From Tannerella forsythia (GTDB lineage Bacteria; Bacteroidota; Bacteroidia; Bacteroidales; Tannerellaceae), in NCBI RefSeq assembly GCF_001006485.1, contig NZ_JUET01000082.1, positions 61,422 to 125,421 of the forward strand: a stretch of 64,000 bases of DNA, given 5' to 3'. Made by a program: the position numbers and the translations under genes. Positions 47,387-56,698 of this stretch are shown here, piece after piece. Numbering within the stretch: position 1 is the stretch's first letter; each line of letters begins with the position of its first letter. Below the pieces are notes generated by a model. That model had not been told where the DNA came from. It made no database searches and worked only from the letters and a program-made list of their open reading frames with translations.

Positions 47387-48531
47387 ATGAAAATCGAAGA
47401 TATAGCTTCGTTTTTAGCAGCTATATCAGACAAAAAAGGGAATGAAACGATTAAACCAGGATTATTTTCGGGGTATGCAGGCGTTGCATTGTTCCTTTTC
47501 TATTATTCCAGATTTAAAAAAGATACTTGTATTGCAGATGTGGCTATGAATTATTTAGAAAATACTGTTACTAGCATTGAGAGTGCATTACGGCATAATT
47601 TTTGTGGTGGAATTAGCGGTGTATGCTGGTGTATACAGCATCTCTAATAAAAGGGGAATTTATTGATAGAGAAAATAGAGAAATATTAGACCAATTTGAT
47701 CAATATATAGCAAGGTGTGCTTTACATGACACAGCATTGAATTATTTGGATTATTTGCATGGAGCTATAGGTTCTGCTGTCTATTTACTAAGCAGATTAC
47801 GAAATAATTTTATCAGGAATAAAGAAACACAAATTATTGATTTTATAGATTCTTATAAAGTGGTACAAACAAATACTTATACATGGGAATATAAGATTGG
47901 AAACAAATATAATATAAGCTTATCCCATGGAATGTCAGGCACTTGTGTGTATTTAGCAAAAGCTTATTATCATGGTATACATAAGCAGAAGATAAAAGAT
48001 ATATTGAGTAAAAGCATTCAGTTTCTATTAGAACAAGAAATAAAAACTCCTCAATTATCTTTGTTCCCTACTTTTTGCACATCTTATGGAGATCAGGTTA
48101 GTAGATTGGGCTGGTGTTATGGAGATATTGGTGTCGCTTTAGCTATTTGGCACTATGCAATCGTTGTTGGTGATAAAAGTCTAAGAAAAAAAGCTATAGA
48201 GATATTCTTATTTTCATCTAATAGACGAGATTTGAAAGCAAATGCAATTATAGATGGGAGCATATGCCATGGTACAGCAGGTTTAGCATTGATTTTTAGA
48301 AGAATGTATTTGTATACTAATATCGAAGAATTTAAAGAATGCTCCGAATATTGGCTTGAACAAACACTCCTTATAGCTAAATATAAAGATGGTATTATTG
48401 GGTATAAATTCAATATGAATGATCTCTCAATTGATTTATTAAATGGTATTTCAGGAATCGGTTTGGTTCTTTTATCATTTTTGTCTGATGATCGTTCTCA
48501 GAGTTGGGATGAATGCCTTCTGCTTAGTTAG
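47387..48531 (+). pseudogene. LanC-like cyclase, frameshifted near residue 85
   Basis: Reading through one frameshift gives about 380 residues with LanC repeats: GLFSGYAGVALFLFYYSR, FCGGISGVCWCIQ, LHGAIGSAVYLL, SHGMSGTCVYLAKAY and LLNGISGIGLVLL. The zinc ligands of lanthionine cyclases are intact: Cys in LGWCYGD and Cys-His in SICHGTAG. The first frame stops at 47645-47647 (CATCTCTAA); removal of two bases from the CTCT stretch would join it to the second frame (IKGEFIDREN). It is therefore a pseudogene or an error site. An ATG at 47387 is preferred over 47327. Confidence 0.8.
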
Positions 48532-48596
48532 TCGTCCCTTAAGAATCCTTTTAATCTCTGATATTGAGTAAATTAGTTTTCGAAAAACCTTTGTTA

Positions 48597-48811
48597 AATC
48601 TGCAAGTTTTCTTATCTTTATAGCAAGAAACTTGCAGATTTTCATGATTAAAAAGTTCCATCATAGTCCTTCATTATTCAGCAGTCTATCAGACATGCTG
48701 AACCAATCTCACCCACTCTACAAATTGACCGACAAAATAGATTGGGAGAAATTCGATACGGCATTTTTTTCGATTCCGCCCGTTATAATGCCGGAAGAAA
48801 AACTTGGGTAA
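48597..48811 (+). pseudogene. IS5-family end and transposase N-terminal scrap
   Basis: A 13-bp inverted repeat AATCTGCAAGTTT/AAACTTGCAGATT (48597-48609, 48628-48640) precedes a frame at 48644-48811 starting MIKKFHHSPSLFSSLSD and HPLYKLTDKIDWEKFDTAF. This resembles the N-terminus of IS5-group transposases of Bacteroidales. It runs into the island repeat after codon ~43 and stops. Part of this scrap is included in repeat copies 2 and 3, but not in copy 1. Confidence 0.65.
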
Positions 48812-49140
48812 ATCTATGAAACGGCAGTCAAGGGCAAATATACCGTTTATCGGGAAAAAACGACCGTTCGTTAGGAAAAATGCTACCGTTCGTTAGAAAA
48901 GCGGAGTATAAATTAGAGCAAGAGGGAGAGGATGATTATCTTTGAACCAATATTTTTATCTAAAATAGATTTGGTGTGAAATATATGTGAAGTATAAATG
49001 TGCGGTGTGCATGTATTATTCGTTAGATATGAGAAATGGTATAAGATATTTGAGCGTTTGATGATCGGTTTGAAAGAGTATGCTATTCCAATTTGATACA
49101 AGGTTAAGAATTTGCAGAAGACAAGTTTATCTGAAACCAA
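48703..49140 (+). promoter_or_regulatory. Island control repeat, copy 2: three 9-bp boxes and promoter
   Basis: About 438 bases nearly identical to copy 3 (55501-55926), apart from a short insertion near 48980. Boxes: ACCGTTTAT (48842-48850), ACCGTTCGT (48863-48871) and ACCGTTCGT (48885-48893), all fitting the LytTR half-site pattern. TATCTTTG is at 48937-48944, 43 bases after the third box as in the other copies. The transcript would carry a leader of about 300 bases before precursor 2, containing a C8 tract at 49205-49212. Confidence 0.72.
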
Positions 49141-49250
49141 AGACAAAAGGCTAATCTGAATGACTGATCATGACAAAGCATCATATATAAATGGGGAGAA
49201 GCCGCCCCCCCCTGAAATATAGTAGGCAATAATATAAATAAACTTTTATC

Positions 49251-49502
49251 ATGAAAGTATTGGGTAAAATAAGTTTACATTCATTAGAGGAAAAGTCTCT
49301 ATCAGATTATTCTATGAGGGGCTTGAAAGGGGGAGCCACATGCACTTGTGGTTGCCACTACGCAAATGGTGGTGGTTCTTCGTCCGGATGGAATGATGCA
49401 ACAAACTATTGTGATGGCAAGGAATCATATGGTGGAGGTTCTGAGTCTTGTGGCTGTTGTTCTTCCGAAGGCGTAAAACTCAGTGATTTTTGGAAAGGGT
49501 GA
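49251..49502 (+). CDS. RiPP precursor 2, GG-type leader, Cys/Gly/Ser-rich core
   Basis: An 83-residue peptide. Leader 1-28 (KISLHSLEEKSLSDYSMRGL then KGG) is of the same class as precursor 1. The core (29-83) begins ATCTCGCHY and has seven Cys (31, 33, 35, 54, 67, 69, 70) within Gly/Ser-rich sequence, ending SDFWKG. The CxCxC block recurs in precursor 3. It lies downstream of repeat copy 2, and upstream of a propeller lipoprotein and radical SAM gene, likely its modification partners. Confidence 0.83.
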   Translation: MKVLGKISLHSLEEKSLSDYSMRGLKGGATCTCGCHYANGGGSSSGWNDATNYCDGKESYGGGSESCGCCSSEGVKLSDFWKG

Positions 49503-49590
49503 TTATATCGCTCGAAATAAAGATGTCAAGACTTATTTTGTAAGAAGTTTGTTTTGACATCTTTTGCTTATATAATTACTTTTATTCATG

Positions 49591-50947
49591 ATGAAACATG
49601 TATATGGTTACATTGCTGTACTATTTATTTTGATCGCTGTTTGTTGTAATAACCATACAAGAACAGGAAAAGTACAGACGACGACGCAAGAGCCTTACCT
49701 TAGAGAGGACTCCCCCATTGTGCTGTCGAATGATGAACCGGAAAGTAAAGATAGTATCTGTCTGACCGATATTGCAGACAGTCTCTTCTATATTTCGCTT
49801 AAAGAAGGAGGCTTAGATGTGCTTCAACTCTATTACTTCGACAGTTTGATTTTGCTGAGCAATAGAAGAAATCTATATATATTTAACGTAGATGGAGAGG
49901 TAAGAAACAAACTGCCGCTTTACAATGGCAGTTTTGATGTTTTACCTGACAGACAGAAGTTATACACCTATACATTCCTGACGAAAGAACTATGCGCTTA
50001 CGATCTTAACGGGAATAATGTTTGGAAGACAAAAATCAAAGACTTGTCCTCTCCTCCGGAATTGGGATATTATGGCTATTCATTTTTAGCCGTCAACGAT
50101 ACTACATTTGCGATAGCGAATATCAACTTCGGGAATAATCACGACAAGATTGTTTTTGTCAATCAAAAAGGAAAGATCATACATAGCATCGCCAACAATG
50201 AACGTTTTACCCCCTCTCCGTCAATTTATTCCGCAAATAGAAGTTGGCAACGTATCTTGTTCAGAAGTAATGTTGAATTATGCTACCATGCGCCTTACAG
50301 TGATACGCTCTATGCTATTCATGGGCATACGTTGAATTTATCGCTGGTTGCCATAGAAAAAAAGCTTGCAAAAGTCCCTCTAAAAAAAAAGACTTGAATA
50401 TACGGGAGAAAGAGTAGAGGAACTGCATAAATATTGTACGAACATGTATACTTGTCCGATTGGCTATAATGATATTTGGACGGACAGTAGCAAGTATGCT
50501 ACTCGTTTTTTTGAGACATCTCGTTATTTGATTGTGGGTTATACGCATGGCTCATTGATGCTTCCTGCATCAAATTTTCTGATATATGATAAGAAAAAAA
50601 AAGTGTTAAGTCGTACGCATAACGACCTGCAAAAAAGTATCGGTACGAAACGCTTGCATTTTGGAATATTCAATGATTACGACGGTGGGTTAGCATTCGA
50701 ACCGGAGCATTTGTCAGGAGAATATTTAATCATGGTCAATGCCGGAAAAAGTCAGGGAGGAGCAAAGGATCATCCAAAAAAACTTTATTTGGAAGGACGA
50801 AAAGTGGCCGAGAATCAATATACGGTGATAAGTAATGTTTATCGAAAAGAGAAATATAAAAAAAGAGCAGATGACTTTTTTAACAAAGAAGTGGGCGATG
50901 AAGATAAGAGCACGGTATTAACAATTATAAAGATGAAATCAAAATGA
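49591..50947 (+). pseudogene. 6-bladed beta-propeller lipoprotein, frameshifted at an A9 tract
   Basis: The first frame (to 50397) has a lipoprotein signal (VLFILIAVCCNNH) and propeller-like repeats (NLYIFNVDGEVRNKLPL; ELCAYDLNGNNVW). It breaks at A9 (50382-50390). With eight A the frame continues KRLEYTGERVEELHKY to the stop at 50947, giving about 450 residues. That second half ends in an ATGA overlap with the radical SAM gene, supporting it as the true C-terminus. Related lipoproteins accompany RiPP loci in Bacteroidales; their role (perhaps binding or immunity) is unknown. Confidence 0.75.
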
Positions 50948-52443
50948 AATCAACCATTTTTATAGAATCGACGAAAGGGAATTTGTATTTATATGATTTT
51001 CTTAAAAAAGAAATTATACCATGTCATCCATTAATACAAGTTTTTGATTTATTGGATAGAAAGAATCTGTTAGATGATTTATATAGAATTATCGATGGAG
51101 AAAACAGTGATATGGCTGATAAATATAAAAGAGAGGATATTGATTATTATCTAAATAAATATTTGAATTATAAGAAGTGCGGATATTTCTCGTTTTTTAA
51201 AAAAAGAGAGGCTCTTGAATACGATGAACTTGTTATAAAAGAATCTCTGTGCAATATAAATAATATCGTTTTTGAAGTTACAGATGCTTGTAATCTTAAT
51301 TGTGCGTATTGTACCTATGGTAATATGTATTATGATTATGATCCCCGTAAAAATCAGATGATGGGTTTTGATACGGTCAAAACAGTATTTGATTTTTTTA
51401 TTCCGTTATGGAATTCTCATTCAAATAAATCTTCCTCTAAAATAACCACCGTAGGTTTTTATGGAGAACCTCTTCTTAACTTTGAATTGATAGAGAAAAG
51501 CGTATTGTTCTGTAATCGTCTAAATTTAAGTAATAGGATATTTAAATACACGATGACAACGAATGCAACTTTGATTGACAGGCATATATCCTTTCTTGTT
51601 AAAAATGATTTTCATATAACCATAAGCCTTGATGGTTCTAAACAAAATCAAAGTTATCGTGTGTTTCATAATGGTAAGAACTCATTTGACAGAGTGTTCA
51701 GAAATATAAAATTGATACGTGAAAAATATCCTGATTTTTTCGAAACAAATGTGTCATTTAATTCTGTGTTACACAATAGGAATTCGGTTGAAGAAATACA
51801 TAAATTTATCTTTAATGAATTCGGGAAGGTGCCTCAGATCAGCTCGGTAAATAATTATGGAATAAAGCCTGAAATGATAAATGAATTTAAATCTATGTTT
51901 ATCTTGTATCATGATTCTCTTGGAGGAAACGACTCTCAATTAATATCTGAAAGATTCACGAATGATCCTAACGTATTTCGCCTATGTCAATTTCTTTTGT
52001 GGTATAGTAGCAGTCAGTTTTTTGATTATGAATCATTTTTATATGTAAAGGATCAGTTGCCTAGAGCAATTAATGGTACTTGTGTTCCGTTTTCTCGTAA
52101 GATGTTCATCACTGTTAATAAAAAAATTATGGTATGTGAGCGAGTTGATTTTAAATATTCATGGGGCATAGTTGATGATGGAAAAGTTAATTTAGATTTA
52201 GATTATATCGCAGATAAGTACAATCGATATTATAAGAAGATGTTTAAGCAATGTCATGACTGTTATATGATAAATGGTTGTCATCAATGCATTTTTCAAT
52301 TGGAAAACTTGGATTCTACTCCACATTGTTATGGGTATAAATCGGAGAAACAAATGATTGATTATATAAAAACATACATTGATATGTTGGAGAATAGAAA
52401 TATTCCTTTCGAGGAGCTGTTTAATGATGTTGTATTTAGTTAA
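50944..52443 (+). CDS. Radical SAM/SPASM peptide maturase, GG-Bacteroidales type
   Basis: A 499-residue enzyme. The N-terminal ~100 residues likely bind the leader. The radical SAM core starts VTDACNLNCAYCTYG, with the CX3CX2C cluster site at about residues 115-122, followed by GFYGEPLLNFELIE and TTNATLID. The C-terminal SPASM-like region has Cys in GTCVPFSRKM, KIMVCERV, and FKQCHDCYMINGCHQC, sufficient for auxiliary Fe-S clusters. Such enzymes make thioether or C-C bonds in GG-leader peptides (TIGR04148-like). Precursor 2 is its nearest substrate. Coupled by ATGA to the propeller gene. Confidence 0.87.
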   Translation: MKSTIFIESTKGNLYLYDFLKKEIIPCHPLIQVFDLLDRKNLLDDLYRIIDGENSDMADKYKREDIDYYLNKYLNYKKCGYFSFFKKREALEYDELVIKESLCNINNIVFEVTDACNLNCAYCTYGNMYYDYDPRKNQMMGFDTVKTVFDFFIPLWNSHSNKSSSKITTVGFYGEPLLNFELIEKSVLFCNRLNLSNRIFKYTMTTNATLIDRHISFLVKNDFHITISLDGSKQNQSYRVFHNGKNSFDRVFRNIKLIREKYPDFFETNVSFNSVLHNRNSVEEIHKFIFNEFGKVPQISSVNNYGIKPEMINEFKSMFILYHDSLGGNDSQLISERFTNDPNVFRLCQFLLWYSSSQFFDYESFLYVKDQLPRAINGTCVPFSRKMFITVNKKIMVCERVDFKYSWGIVDDGKVNLDLDYIADKYNRYYKKMFKQCHDCYMINGCHQCIFQLENLDSTPHCYGYKSEKQMIDYIKTYIDMLENRNIPFEELFNDVVFS

Positions 52444-52453
52444 ATCATTGATT

Positions 52454-53692
52454 ATGAAATACAATACGGGTAAATATCTGTTGTATTTAGAACCCAGTGT
52501 GTTTGTGTTCAAGCGTAGAAGTCGGATATTGTTATACGATTCTGAATCATCAAAGAAAGTCATATTCGATTTAACAGAGCCACTTAAAGAGATCATCGAT
52601 AATTTGTCCAATATTAATAATATGTATTGTGTTGTTCTTGATGATGAAGCTTTGTATGATGAGTCTGTGAGAGCGTTTGTTGCATTGTTGAGAGATCATT
52701 ACATGGCAGATGTTATTCCAAATACCATAATGCCTCCTATTGTCATTCCACCAATAATGAAATGTCATGCAGATAAATCTAAAGAGGACATCATGCATAT
52801 GCAGGGTACGGATGTTATGCAGATATTGAATGAAATAACTTTTCATTTAAATGGCGAATGTCATCAACAATGTGAATTTTGTCTTGATTATTACAAACAA
52901 TTTAATTGCTGTTATAAAGATAAGGGAGAATTGCCTATTAAGGACGTGATTAGAATTATTGATAATGTCATATATGGCTCTATATCTAATAAAATAAATT
53001 TTAGTGGAGGTAATATCTTTCTTTATTCTAAAATTGAAGAATTATTTGAATATATAAGAAAAACAAAGATAAAATCAAATTTGTATTTTAATTATCTAAA
53101 TTGGAATGAAAGATACAAAGAAGCAATTATTGACGAAAATTTCATCTTGCATATTTATATTTCTGCTCCAATAAATAAGGAGCAGATAAAAAGCATTATA
53201 GATTCATTTAAACAAAAGACGGATTGTTTAAACTTTTCTTTTATATTACGAAGCGAACAGGAATTGTCTTTTATATACGATATTATAGATATTTTTAACA
53301 TACAACAGTATACTATGTTACCATTTTATGATTATAACAATATTGATTTTTTTAGACGAATGGTCTATACAGACGAAAAAGAATTAATTTCTGTCACTCC
53401 TACCAAACGAGATATCTATAAGAGACAGCATGTTAATTTATTTGATCTTGGTAAATTGATTCTATCTAGTTCAGGGAAATATTATTCTAACATAAATTTT
53501 ACACCGTTGGGAAATATTTCAGATGATATTATTCAAATTGTTGGAAAAGAGTGGATGGTAGGAAAATCATGGAAAAGGATTCGGTCTGGATTTCCTTGTT
53601 GTGATTGTATATATCAATATTTGTGCCCTTCACCATCAAATTATGAATTGGTTATTGGCCAAAACAACTTATGTAATGTGGTTTTTGTGTAA
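52454..53692 (+). CDS. Radical-SAM-like partner protein (pseudo-rSAM, GG-Bacteroidales type)
   Basis: A 412-residue protein starting MKYNTGKYLLYLEPSVFVF, 10 bases after the maturase; an ATG at 52379 would overlap it and is less likely. It resembles the TIGR04150-type 'pseudo-rSAM' partner of GG-Bacteroidales systems, but a CX3CX2C motif is present (Cys 136, 140, 143 in GECHQQCEFC). The C-terminal end has another Cys group (CCDCIYQYLC). The middle has KINFSGGNIFLYSKIEELF, like the GGE region of radical SAM proteins. It may still bind an Fe-S cluster. Confidence 0.72.
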   Translation: MKYNTGKYLLYLEPSVFVFKRRSRILLYDSESSKKVIFDLTEPLKEIIDNLSNINNMYCVVLDDEALYDESVRAFVALLRDHYMADVIPNTIMPPIVIPPIMKCHADKSKEDIMHMQGTDVMQILNEITFHLNGECHQQCEFCLDYYKQFNCCYKDKGELPIKDVIRIIDNVIYGSISNKINFSGGNIFLYSKIEELFEYIRKTKIKSNLYFNYLNWNERYKEAIIDENFILHIYISAPINKEQIKSIIDSFKQKTDCLNFSFILRSEQELSFIYDIIDIFNIQQYTMLPFYDYNNIDFFRRMVYTDEKELISVTPTKRDIYKRQHVNLFDLGKLILSSSGKYYSNINFTPLGNISDDIIQIVGKEWMVGKSWKRIRSGFPCCDCIYQYLCPSPSNYELVIGQNNLCNVVFV

Positions 53693-53761
53693 ACGAATGA
53701 AAATTAATAAACACATAGGGGTATAAATGACTGTACAAAAAAACTATTTCATAATTATCAG

Positions 53762-54913
53762 ATGAAAATTAGTCTTGTATTTGCATTATTATTTGTTGTC
53801 TTGTGGGGGTGTTCAGACAAGCAAAAAAACGAAGCCCTATATCGGATAACTGACAGTGACACGGTCTATGTATGCGATGCTTCAAAAGTTTTTGAATTGA
53901 GAAGGATGAATTTAAGTGAATGGATATCTGATTTTAAGATGATTTGCTTCGAGAATTCGGACACGGCATTCTTTAAGGCATGGAAAGTTTATATTACCGA
54001 ACATTATATCGGCATATTGCAAGACGCCATGTCTCCTTTCAAATTATTTGACCACAATGGTCGATTTGTCTGCAATATAGGCCGTATCGGAGAAGGGCCG
54101 GGTGAATATACCACACTTTATAGTGCTGCAATAGATGAAAAAACAAATAGGGTTTGTCTGGCTCCGTTTAGAGGAAAGAAGCTCTTTATATATGATTTAC
54201 AGGGAAATTTTATCGGTTCCGTTTATGTCGGGGATATGCAGAAACCGCAGGTTAGATTTGAAGGCGATGGGAGTATATCCTTAATTCATTTATGTCTGAA
54301 AGGAATAACGGATTTTCAGTATGCACGCATTGATACCAATAACCATCTTATGCGTACACCTCCAAACAAAAATCGAGCGATTGATCCATACGATAAAGAT
54401 GGCGCTTTCGTAGGCTACAATCATGAAGTATGGTTTTACAATAATCAGGTCGATTTCTCTTATATGACAACGGCTTCGGATACATTATATCGTATCCATA
54501 CCCGAAACGGTCAAATAAGTCCGCAATTTGTGATGACAAATCATAAGGGATATGGCTGCACATACAATGAACTACCCTCTTGTTTCATGGTAAAATTATT
54601 TTCTCTTGAGCATGAAGCAGAAGAGCTGAAGTCCAATATGATTGTGGTAGATAAAGAACCAAGGCAAGCCTATTATGTAAAAATAACCAATGATAAGGTC
54701 GGAGGCATTCCCTGCTTTGCGTTGCCTTATGCAAACAATGGATGGTATCACGAAATGTATGAACCTTCTGATTTGGTTGAAAAAATAGACGAACACCTCA
54801 ATCGAGGGCATTGTTCCGATAAAGATAAAAGATTCTTACAAGTGTTGAGGAATTCGATAGACGAAGAGGGTAATAATATTATGTTTATAGGAAAATTGTT
54901 AAATCAAGAATGA
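53762..54913 (+). CDS. 6-bladed beta-propeller lipoprotein
   Basis: A 383-residue lipoprotein (lipobox Cys in LLFVVLWGCSDKQ, about residue 17). It has the Bacteroidales 6-bladed propeller pattern (DUF4934/BF3864-like): LFDHNGRFVCNIGRIGEGPGEY, then LFIYDLQGNFIGSVYV and DTLYRIHTRNGQI. Unlike its frameshifted relative at 49591-50947 it is intact. It follows the pseudo-rSAM gene by about 70 bases. Function in RiPP loci is unknown; surface retention or immunity is possible. Confidence 0.8.
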   Translation: MKISLVFALLFVVLWGCSDKQKNEALYRITDSDTVYVCDASKVFELRRMNLSEWISDFKMICFENSDTAFFKAWKVYITEHYIGILQDAMSPFKLFDHNGRFVCNIGRIGEGPGEYTTLYSAAIDEKTNRVCLAPFRGKKLFIYDLQGNFIGSVYVGDMQKPQVRFEGDGSISLIHLCLKGITDFQYARIDTNNHLMRTPPNKNRAIDPYDKDGAFVGYNHEVWFYNNQVDFSYMTTASDTLYRIHTRNGQISPQFVMTNHKGYGCTYNELPSCFMVKLFSLEHEAEELKSNMIVVDKEPRQAYYVKITNDKVGGIPCFALPYANNGWYHEMYEPSDLVEKIDEHLNRGHCSDKDKRFLQVLRNSIDEEGNNIMFIGKLLNQE

Positions 54914-55108
54914 GGATTATGGTTTTCACCAATGGAATTCCTTCTTGAAAAAATAGATGCAAACGAATGCGATTTAGACAAATTGAGACCTCTGCAAAAG
55001 CCGTCCCCTCCACTCAATATCTCTTATTATCGGATTTTTGTGGGCTGCTTGACCAAAATATCCGCTACAAAGGCTCGGATTTGACCTATTTCTTATTCAT
55101 TTCTCCCT

Positions 55109-55510
55109 TTATTTGATAAAACTAAACGCAATTATCTCCGGTGTCCTGTATAAATTATAGGCGATAGCCTCCATCATATGCTGAGCATGTGTCTCTGCCC
55201 ATCCTACATACCCGGCCACACCGCTCAGGAACCATCTATGTATAGAGCCGAATGTACGCTCCATGCAATACCTGACTTTGCTGATGGCTACGTTGATACG
55301 TTGTTGCCGTTCGGTGAGCTTATGCCCTCTGGTCGTTTTGTGTATGATACGACATTTGAGCTTTATACACTTGAGCACTTCACGGTTTTCTGCCGAGTCG
55401 TAGCCCTTGTCAGCAAAAACCGGAATACCCTTGGGTAGATCGGCCTCCAGCAATGGTGTCTCCAAATGTTTGATGTCGCTTTCGTTGGCTGCGGTGGTCT
55501 CCAATCTCAC
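55109..55510 (-). pseudogene. IS5-family transposase C-terminal half
   Basis: About 134 codons: ETTAANESDIKHL, PVFADKGYDSAENREVL and AISKVRYCMERTFGSIHRWF are the DDE C-terminal half of an IS5-group transposase. The N-terminal half is missing: repeat copy 3 begins at its 5' edge. There an N-terminal scrap of the same kind of transposase runs in the opposite direction, so the element was rearranged. The 195 bases before it (54914-55108) hold no gene. Confidence 0.75.
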
Positions 55511-55926
55511 CCACTCTACAAATTGGCCGACAAAATAGATTGGGAGAAATTCGATACGGCATTTTTTTCGATTCCGCCCGTTATAATGCCGGAAGAAAAA
55601 CTTGGGTAGATCTATGAAACGGCAGTCAAGGGCAAATATACCGTTTATCGGGAAAAAACGACCGTTCGTTAGGAAAAATGCTACCGTTTGTTAGAAAAGC
55701 GGAGTATAAATTAGAGCAAGAGGGAGAGGATGATTATCTTTGAACCAATATTTTTATCTAAAATAGATTTGGTGTGAAGTATAAATGTGCGGTATGCATG
55801 TATTATTCGTTAGATATGAGAAATGGTATAAGATATTTGAGCGTTTGATGATCGGTTTGAAAGAGTATGCTACTCCAATTTGATACAAGGTTAAGAATTT
55901 ATAGAAGACAAGTTTATCTGAAATCA
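55501..55926 (+). promoter_or_regulatory. Island control repeat, copy 3: three 9-bp boxes and promoter
   Basis: Boxes ACCGTTTAT (55640-55648), ACCGTTCGT (55661-55669) and ACCGTTTGT (55683-55691) are spaced 21 and 22 bases, followed 43 bases later by TATCTTTG (55735-55742). It includes the same IS5 transposase scrap as copy 2, so copies 2 and 3 come from one duplication after the IS event. The predicted leader before precursor 3 is about 575 bases. Confidence 0.72.
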
Positions 55927-56322
55927 AAAAGGGGGGAAGATTGAATGTTTGGTCAATGGTGATTGATCAAGGGTGAGGTATACAGATAGGTTGGTGGGGA
56001 GAGATTTAGGACTTATAAGCAGAGATACACTGTATTTTATTTTTTTATGAGTATTTTTTTAGATGAAATAAGTGTCGTGTGTTGAGGGCTTAATCAAGGA
56101 AGGAGGTTTAATGGTAAAGAGTCTAAATGCCCCCCCTACTATCTTTTTTTGAATGTATAACGCAGATGTTTTCTTACAATATTTTACAGTTTTAAATTTT
56201 GAAAAGATTGTCCATCGATTTATAGATGATGATAATGAGTTCAAAAATTACAATATTGTATAGAAATAGAAGATGGCGTAAGTAATTTTAAATTAGTTTT
56301 ATTTATTAAATCATTTAAAGAA
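55927..56322. other. AT-rich leader region before precursor 3
   Basis: No gene is visible. Features are GGAGGTTTAA-type purine runs near 56100, a C7 tract at 56130-56136 (compare C8 before precursor 2) and a T7 run at 56144-56150. The start of precursor 3 is preceded by ATTTAAAGAA. Confidence 0.4.
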
Positions 56323-56535
56323 ATGAAACCAAGAAAAAAAATTTTATTGAAAAGGGTTGAAGATCTAAAGCCTCTTAAGGGAGGAGCAAGGGCTTCAGGG
56401 GGATGTTGGTGTACTTGCCATTGTATGGAAGCTGGTATTATGGGATTCCAAGCAGGGATGATGGCAACAGTCAGCTCTGGATATGGTTCAAATCCTGTGT
56501 GCTCAACAATCCTCTCTTCTATTTGGAATGTATGA
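56323..56535 (+). CDS. RiPP precursor 3, short GG leader, CWCTCHC core
   Basis: A 70-residue peptide. The leader (1-21) is shorter than in the other two (KILLKRVEDLKPLKGG). The core starts ARASGGCWCTCHC, with Cys at 28, 30, 32, 34 and 60, then a hydrophobic, Gly/Met/Ser-rich stretch (GIMGFQAGMMATVSSGYG), ending SSIWNV. The CxCxCxC block parallels CTCGC in precursor 2. A second GG at 26-27 leaves the cleavage point uncertain. The radical SAM gene 160 bases downstream is the likely partner. Confidence 0.8.
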   Translation: MKPRKKILLKRVEDLKPLKGGARASGGCWCTCHCMEAGIMGFQAGMMATVSSGYGSNPVCSTILSSIWNV

Positions 56536-56698
56536 TATTACATTAATAATAGAGAAGGATTAGTTGTTTTATATTTGTTTCAGAGAGAGGGATATGCTCT
56601 CTCTCTGAATATTATTACATGATGATTGATTATTTTTTTTAATTTATAATTTTAAGGGTTTGAAAATCTTTATTTTATAAATCTGTTTGAGTGATAAA

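Noticed and set aside
44835-55926. Repeated sequences as a CRISPR array
   Set aside because: Only three long copies, kilobases apart, with promoters and no spacers or cas genes.
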